Source: Crocinitomicaceae bacterium
GTDB taxonomy: Bacteria; Bacteroidota; Bacteroidia; Flavobacteriales_D; Sanyastnellaceae
Direction: 5' to 3'
Length of the DNA: 41,834 nucleotides
NCBI GenBank assembly: GCA_002690915.1
Contig: NZGF01000076.1
Span: forward strand, 1 to 41,834
A program made the translations under genes and the position numbers. Positions 38,764 to 41,834 of the stretch are shown here, in pieces (the first letter of the stretch is position 1; each line of letters starts with the position of its first letter). Below the pieces are notes generated by a model that was not told the DNA's origin, did no database searches, and saw only the letters and a list, made by a program, of their open reading frames with translations.

Positions 38764-41106
38764 ATGCGACGCATCTTTCAGCATTTTGTACTGGGATTTT
38801 GCTTCCTCATAGCCGCGTCTGGATATGCCCAGCTGGACACGGTACACTGGGTGCCGCCGCTTCATAGCCGGGACAATGGGCAAATCAACGACCACTACCT
38901 CTACCTGTCAACTCCTGAAACTTCACCTGTTACTGTCAATCTGTGCGATGGAAGCGGCGCCACTTTTGGGGACTCGCCGTACATCATACAAAACGGAAAC
39001 CCGTTGTCCATTGAAATTGGGAATGGGCAGACGTCGGGAAGCAAGCTGATGATCAGCCAAGGTGAGTTGAACGAGACCCTCACCAACCGCGGCCTCAAAG
39101 TGGAGGCGAGCGCTCCCATTTTTTGCAACGCGCGCTACAGGAGCTCTTGGCAAGCCGAGGCCTTGACCTCCAAAGGCACCAAAGCGCAGGGCCAGACCTT
39201 CCGCTTAGGCGGAATGCCGATTACCTACCAAGGTGGAATCCGTTCCTACGTGTTTGGCATCATGGCAACCGAAGACAACGTGCAAGTCCAAATTTCTGGT
39301 TACAACAACCAAGTCGATTTTGCAGGAACGCCTACCGTAAGCGATGACTTCCTCGCCTTCACCCTCAACGAAGGCGAATGCCGCGTCTATTCGGCCTATG
39401 CCAATTCCGAAGCCAACCTCGCAGGCGTCCTCGGCGCTCTCGTCCAATCCAGTGGTAACATCGTCATCAATGTGGGCAACTGGTGCGGCTCCGTTGGGAC
39501 CACCTCGTCCAATCAAGACATCGGCGCGGATCAAATTGTCCCCGTCCAATACCTCGGCACGGATCACATCCTCGTAGAAGGCGTTGGCGACCCGAGCCAA
39601 GAGCGCGGATTCGTGGTCGCCCACGAAGCAAACACCGCGGTGTACCTCAACGGATCCGCCACACCGGCAGCTACCTTGCAGCCCGGGGAGTGGTACATGT
39701 CACCCAATAGCGAATACACCGGAGCGCCGCACAGCAACTGCTTTATCCAAACTTCGAGACCTGCTTACGTCTACCAATTCCTCGGAGGGAGCCCCAGCCA
39801 GTCAACGGTCGGCATGAACTTCATCCCGCCTATTTCCTGTGGCATGCCGAATGAAGTCGATGAGATCCCGAGCATCCAAAATATCGGTAACACCTCCTAC
39901 ACGGGCGGTGTCTTCGCCATCACCGAGGCCGGTGCCAACCTCACCATCGACGGTACACCTCAAACCGGTGCCGTTCTGGTGGATGGCTTTCCCGGTTGGG
40001 AAACCTACCGGATTTTGAACCTCACCGGCGACATCACAGTTGAATCGACAGGTCCAGTCGCCGTGGGCTTATTTGGCACCAGTTCCGATGCCGGATGGTC
40101 AGGGTATTATTCGGGATTTTCGCTGAATACGAATGCGGCTTTCGATGCACCGTCCTCCGTCTGCTGGGGTGACGACGCTTTCATCCAATTCGCTGGTGAC
40201 ACCTTGGGAGGTGGCCTGTTGAACTGGGATTTTGGGGAATTGGAAACAACAGATCTGGGTGAGGACCTCTTTGAAATCACGACCGAAACCCCCGGTGATT
40301 ACACCGTATACCTCGATGTTCAAGGCGACCTGTGCGCCGATACCACAGTCCATGTGGTCACGTTTTACCCCCCCTACTCCGGCAGCTCGTCAGCCAATGC
40401 CTGCGGCGAATACACGTGGAACGGGACGACCTTCGAGGCATCCGGCGTCTACAACGATGTGCTCATGAGCGCTACGGGATGTGACAGCCTGGTGGAATTG
40501 ACGCTGGACATCATGCCGATACCCGATCCGATGATGGCGGACTACATGGACGACACGTTGGTGTATTGCCCAGCGCCAGGGTCATTGCTGTTTGGGGAGC
40601 AGGCCGATCCGCTGTACCAAATCCAGTGGACGTACTTCCCACCGGGGAATACGGATTCCCTCGCGCTTCCCGATCCGACGAATGCCGTACCCTACGCGGG
40701 ACCGGGGGTGTACCAAATCGACTACTTCACCGGCCCACCGTGCAACTTCGGCGCCACGGGCCTCATTGAGGTGGAGATCGAGGATTGCTCCATTGTCATT
40801 CCCAATGTGTTCTCCCCCAACGGCGATGGCAAAAACGATCGGTTCCGCGTATCCGGCTTGCACAACATCGAGGGCGTGCGCATGCAAATTTTCAACCGCT
40901 GGGGCACCCTGCTCTTCTCTGACCTGGACTTCGGTGGCAGCGCCGGCTGGGACCCCCGAGAAGAAGCCTCGGAAGGCACCTATTACATCATTCTTGACAT
41001 TCCGATTGCGACCGAAGAACTGACTGTGACCACGGTCGACGGGACCGAAATTCTCGAAGGCCCCACGACGGCCACCTACCACGGACACTTCACGTTGATC
41101 CGCTAA
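38764..41106 (+). CDS. Large exported IgGFc-binding-domain protein with CHU_C (T9SS type B) tail
   Basis: A 780-residue protein. The start is placed at ATG 38764, preceded by a GGAG site, giving a signal peptide that ends ASGYAQ. A TTG seven codons upstream is less likely. Residues ~25-470 are repeats of beta segments (VFGIMATEDNVQVQISG, FIQTSRPAYVYQFLGG) that resemble the IgGFc-binding N-terminal domain, a family seen in Bacteroidetes surface proteins. A polycystic-kidney-like / SprB-like region follows (~490-660). The C-terminal ~100 residues (IPNVFSPNGDGKNDRF, QIFNRWGTLLF) are the CHU_C gliding-motility-type sorting domain, used for T9SS secretion (type B). Likely an adhesin or surface component. 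Upstream gene is divergent; its start is ~70 bases away. Confidence 0.85.
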   Translation: MRRIFQHFVLGFCFLIAASGYAQLDTVHWVPPLHSRDNGQINDHYLYLSTPETSPVTVNLCDGSGATFGDSPYIIQNGNPLSIEIGNGQTSGSKLMISQGELNETLTNRGLKVEASAPIFCNARYRSSWQAEALTSKGTKAQGQTFRLGGMPITYQGGIRSYVFGIMATEDNVQVQISGYNNQVDFAGTPTVSDDFLAFTLNEGECRVYSAYANSEANLAGVLGALVQSSGNIVINVGNWCGSVGTTSSNQDIGADQIVPVQYLGTDHILVEGVGDPSQERGFVVAHEANTAVYLNGSATPAATLQPGEWYMSPNSEYTGAPHSNCFIQTSRPAYVYQFLGGSPSQSTVGMNFIPPISCGMPNEVDEIPSIQNIGNTSYTGGVFAITEAGANLTIDGTPQTGAVLVDGFPGWETYRILNLTGDITVESTGPVAVGLFGTSSDAGWSGYYSGFSLNTNAAFDAPSSVCWGDDAFIQFAGDTLGGGLLNWDFGELETTDLGEDLFEITTETPGDYTVYLDVQGDLCADTTVHVVTFYPPYSGSSSANACGEYTWNGTTFEASGVYNDVLMSATGCDSLVELTLDIMPIPDPMMADYMDDTLVYCPAPGSLLFGEQADPLYQIQWTYFPPGNTDSLALPDPTNAVPYAGPGVYQIDYFTGPPCNFGATGLIEVEIEDCSIVIPNVFSPNGDGKNDRFRVSGLHNIEGVRMQIFNRWGTLLFSDLDFGGSAGWDPREEASEGTYYIILDIPIATEELTVTTVDGTEILEGPTTATYHGHFTLIR

Positions 41107-41117
41107 TCCCTCGCTTC

Positions 41118-41834
41118 ATGAAAACACGCCTTCTTTTTATTGCCTCCATTTTACTGAATAACTGTGCTGCGCAGACTTTTTCGGAAGCAATGGACGAAGC
41201 CATGGAAACGCACGGAGTGATGGGCATGTCGGCCCTTGTTATTTGCGAAGGGGAAATCGGGGAAGCCTATTACGGCGGACTGCGGAATTACGAGAACGAC
41301 TGGCACGTTGATGAAACGACCCGCTATCGCATCGCTTCCATTTCCAAAAGCATTACCGCCATGGGGTGCATGAAACTCGTGGAATCGTCAGTACTCGACC
41401 TCGACCTTGACATCTCGGAATACCTGCCATTTGACGTCAACAACCCCAACCATCCGGATGCTACAATCACGCTTCGAATGCTGCTCAGCCACACCTCCAG
41501 CGTGCAGGACGGCGACGGCTACAGCCCGTTCCTAACCGCAACCTACCAAAGCACGAATAACCTACCCTCCATCGGCGAATTGCTGGACCCGACCGGAACC
41601 TGGTACACTTCGAACATGTACCGCACGGAGGCCCCCGGGACCCATTTTGCCTACAGTAACCTGAATTTTGGCTTGGTCGCGACGGTCATGGAAGCTGCTA
41701 CGGGACTGCGGTTTGATGTGCTCATGGACGAGCTTATTTTCCAGCCCATGGGACTCGGTTGCTCTTACGATGTCGGCGCGCTAGAAGGGATTGAAAACCT
41801 GGCCGCGCTCTACCGCAACCAAGGCGGATGGGTG
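41118..41834 (+). CDS. Beta-lactamase-family serine hydrolase (incomplete at window end)
   Basis: At least 239 codons, with no stop before the window end. Residues 1-19 look like a lipoprotein/signal segment (LLNNCAAQ). The family motifs are visible: SxxK is in IASISKSI (active Ser at about residue 75), and YxN is in FAYSNLNFG. It belongs to the class C beta-lactamase / esterase-like / DD-peptidase group; such secreted Bacteroidetes members are usually peptidases or esterases of unknown substrate. The gene follows the surface protein after 11 bases and could share its transcript. The rest of the gene, including the third motif (HxG / KTG), lies outside the window. Confidence 0.9.
   Translation, partial: MKTRLLFIASILLNNCAAQTFSEAMDEAMETHGVMGMSALVICEGEIGEAYYGGLRNYENDWHVDETTRYRIASISKSITAMGCMKLVESSVLDLDLDISEYLPFDVNNPNHPDATITLRMLLSHTSSVQDGDGYSPFLTATYQSTNNLPSIGELLDPTGTWYTSNMYRTEAPGTHFAYSNLNFGLVATVMEAATGLRFDVLMDELIFQPMGLGCSYDVGALEGIENLAALYRNQGGWV

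Overview
The window (41.8 kb, GC roughly in the mid-50s % by eye) looks like chromosome of a marine-type, relatively GC-rich member of the Bacteroidetes, probably Flavobacteriales or a neighbouring lineage. The evidence is consistent. Many proteins have type IX secretion (T9SS) C-terminal sorting domains (YPNP / PNP start), and one has a gliding-motility-associated (CHU_C, type B) C-terminus. There are Bacteroidetes-style lipoproteins, large TonB-dependent receptors (one with a CarboxypepD_reg-like N-terminus), a TAnnTTTG -7 promoter element, and recurrent Cys/Asp-rich modules (NNNGICD loops, GC-x-DP-x-A-x-NY and dockerin-like DLL-x-LLS-x-FG repeats). No rRNA, tRNA, CRISPR array, intact IS element or phage region was seen.

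Layout. 1-8.5 kb: secreted cyanophycinase-like hydrolase, ABA4-like membrane protein, ferrochelatase with a four-Cys insert, C26 glutamine-amidotransferase-like lipoprotein, patatin, a vanadium-haloperoxidase-like protein with altered active site, a YgjP-type metallopeptidase and a DoxX-like protein. 8.5-11 kb: a scar region with a small lipoprotein, a truncated McrC remnant and a 5'-truncated LamG/dockerin/FISUMP gene meeting head to head. 11.3-19.3 kb: secreted degradative block with a PHB-depolymerase-like esterase, a complete-motif vanadium haloperoxidase, a DUF6150-type repeat protein, a GH81 endo-1,3-beta-glucanase and a metzincin protease. 19.3-21.5 kb: compact minus-strand Crp/YceI/CDGSH/pirin operon. 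21.6-25.4 kb: NTF2-like lipoprotein, small membrane protein, fatty-acid-hydroxylase plus intradiol-dioxygenase pair, and a protein with dockerin-like modules at both ends. 25.4-31.4 kb: two TonB-dependent receptors flanking an ABM-domain protein and a thioredoxin-fold protein. 31.4-33 kb: small lipoprotein and a secreted deiodinase-like protein. 33-38.7 kb: seven-gene minus-strand run (alpha/beta-hydrolase-like, YnbA-like CDP-alcohol phosphatidyltransferase, CdsA, PlsC, Kazal-type inhibitor, histone-deacetylase-like amidohydrolase, cyclophilin) with four-base ATGA overlaps at three junctions. 38.7 kb to end: large IgGFc-binding/CHU_C surface protein and the start of a beta-lactamase-family serine hydrolase.

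How it works together. Most products are exported: polysaccharide, ester, peptide and possibly halogenated substrates are handled outside the cell or at its surface, with TonB receptors for uptake. The most promising undescribed system is the lipid operon at 33-38.7 kb, which resembles an alternative phospholipid-headgroup pathway (YnbA/YnbB-like) coupled to a secreted protease inhibitor. Other points worth following are the two haloperoxidases plus a deiodinase-like protein (halogen chemistry), the dockerin-like tails that end several exported proteins lacking a normal sorting domain, and the restriction-system scar. All family assignments are from motif reading only; no database search was run.
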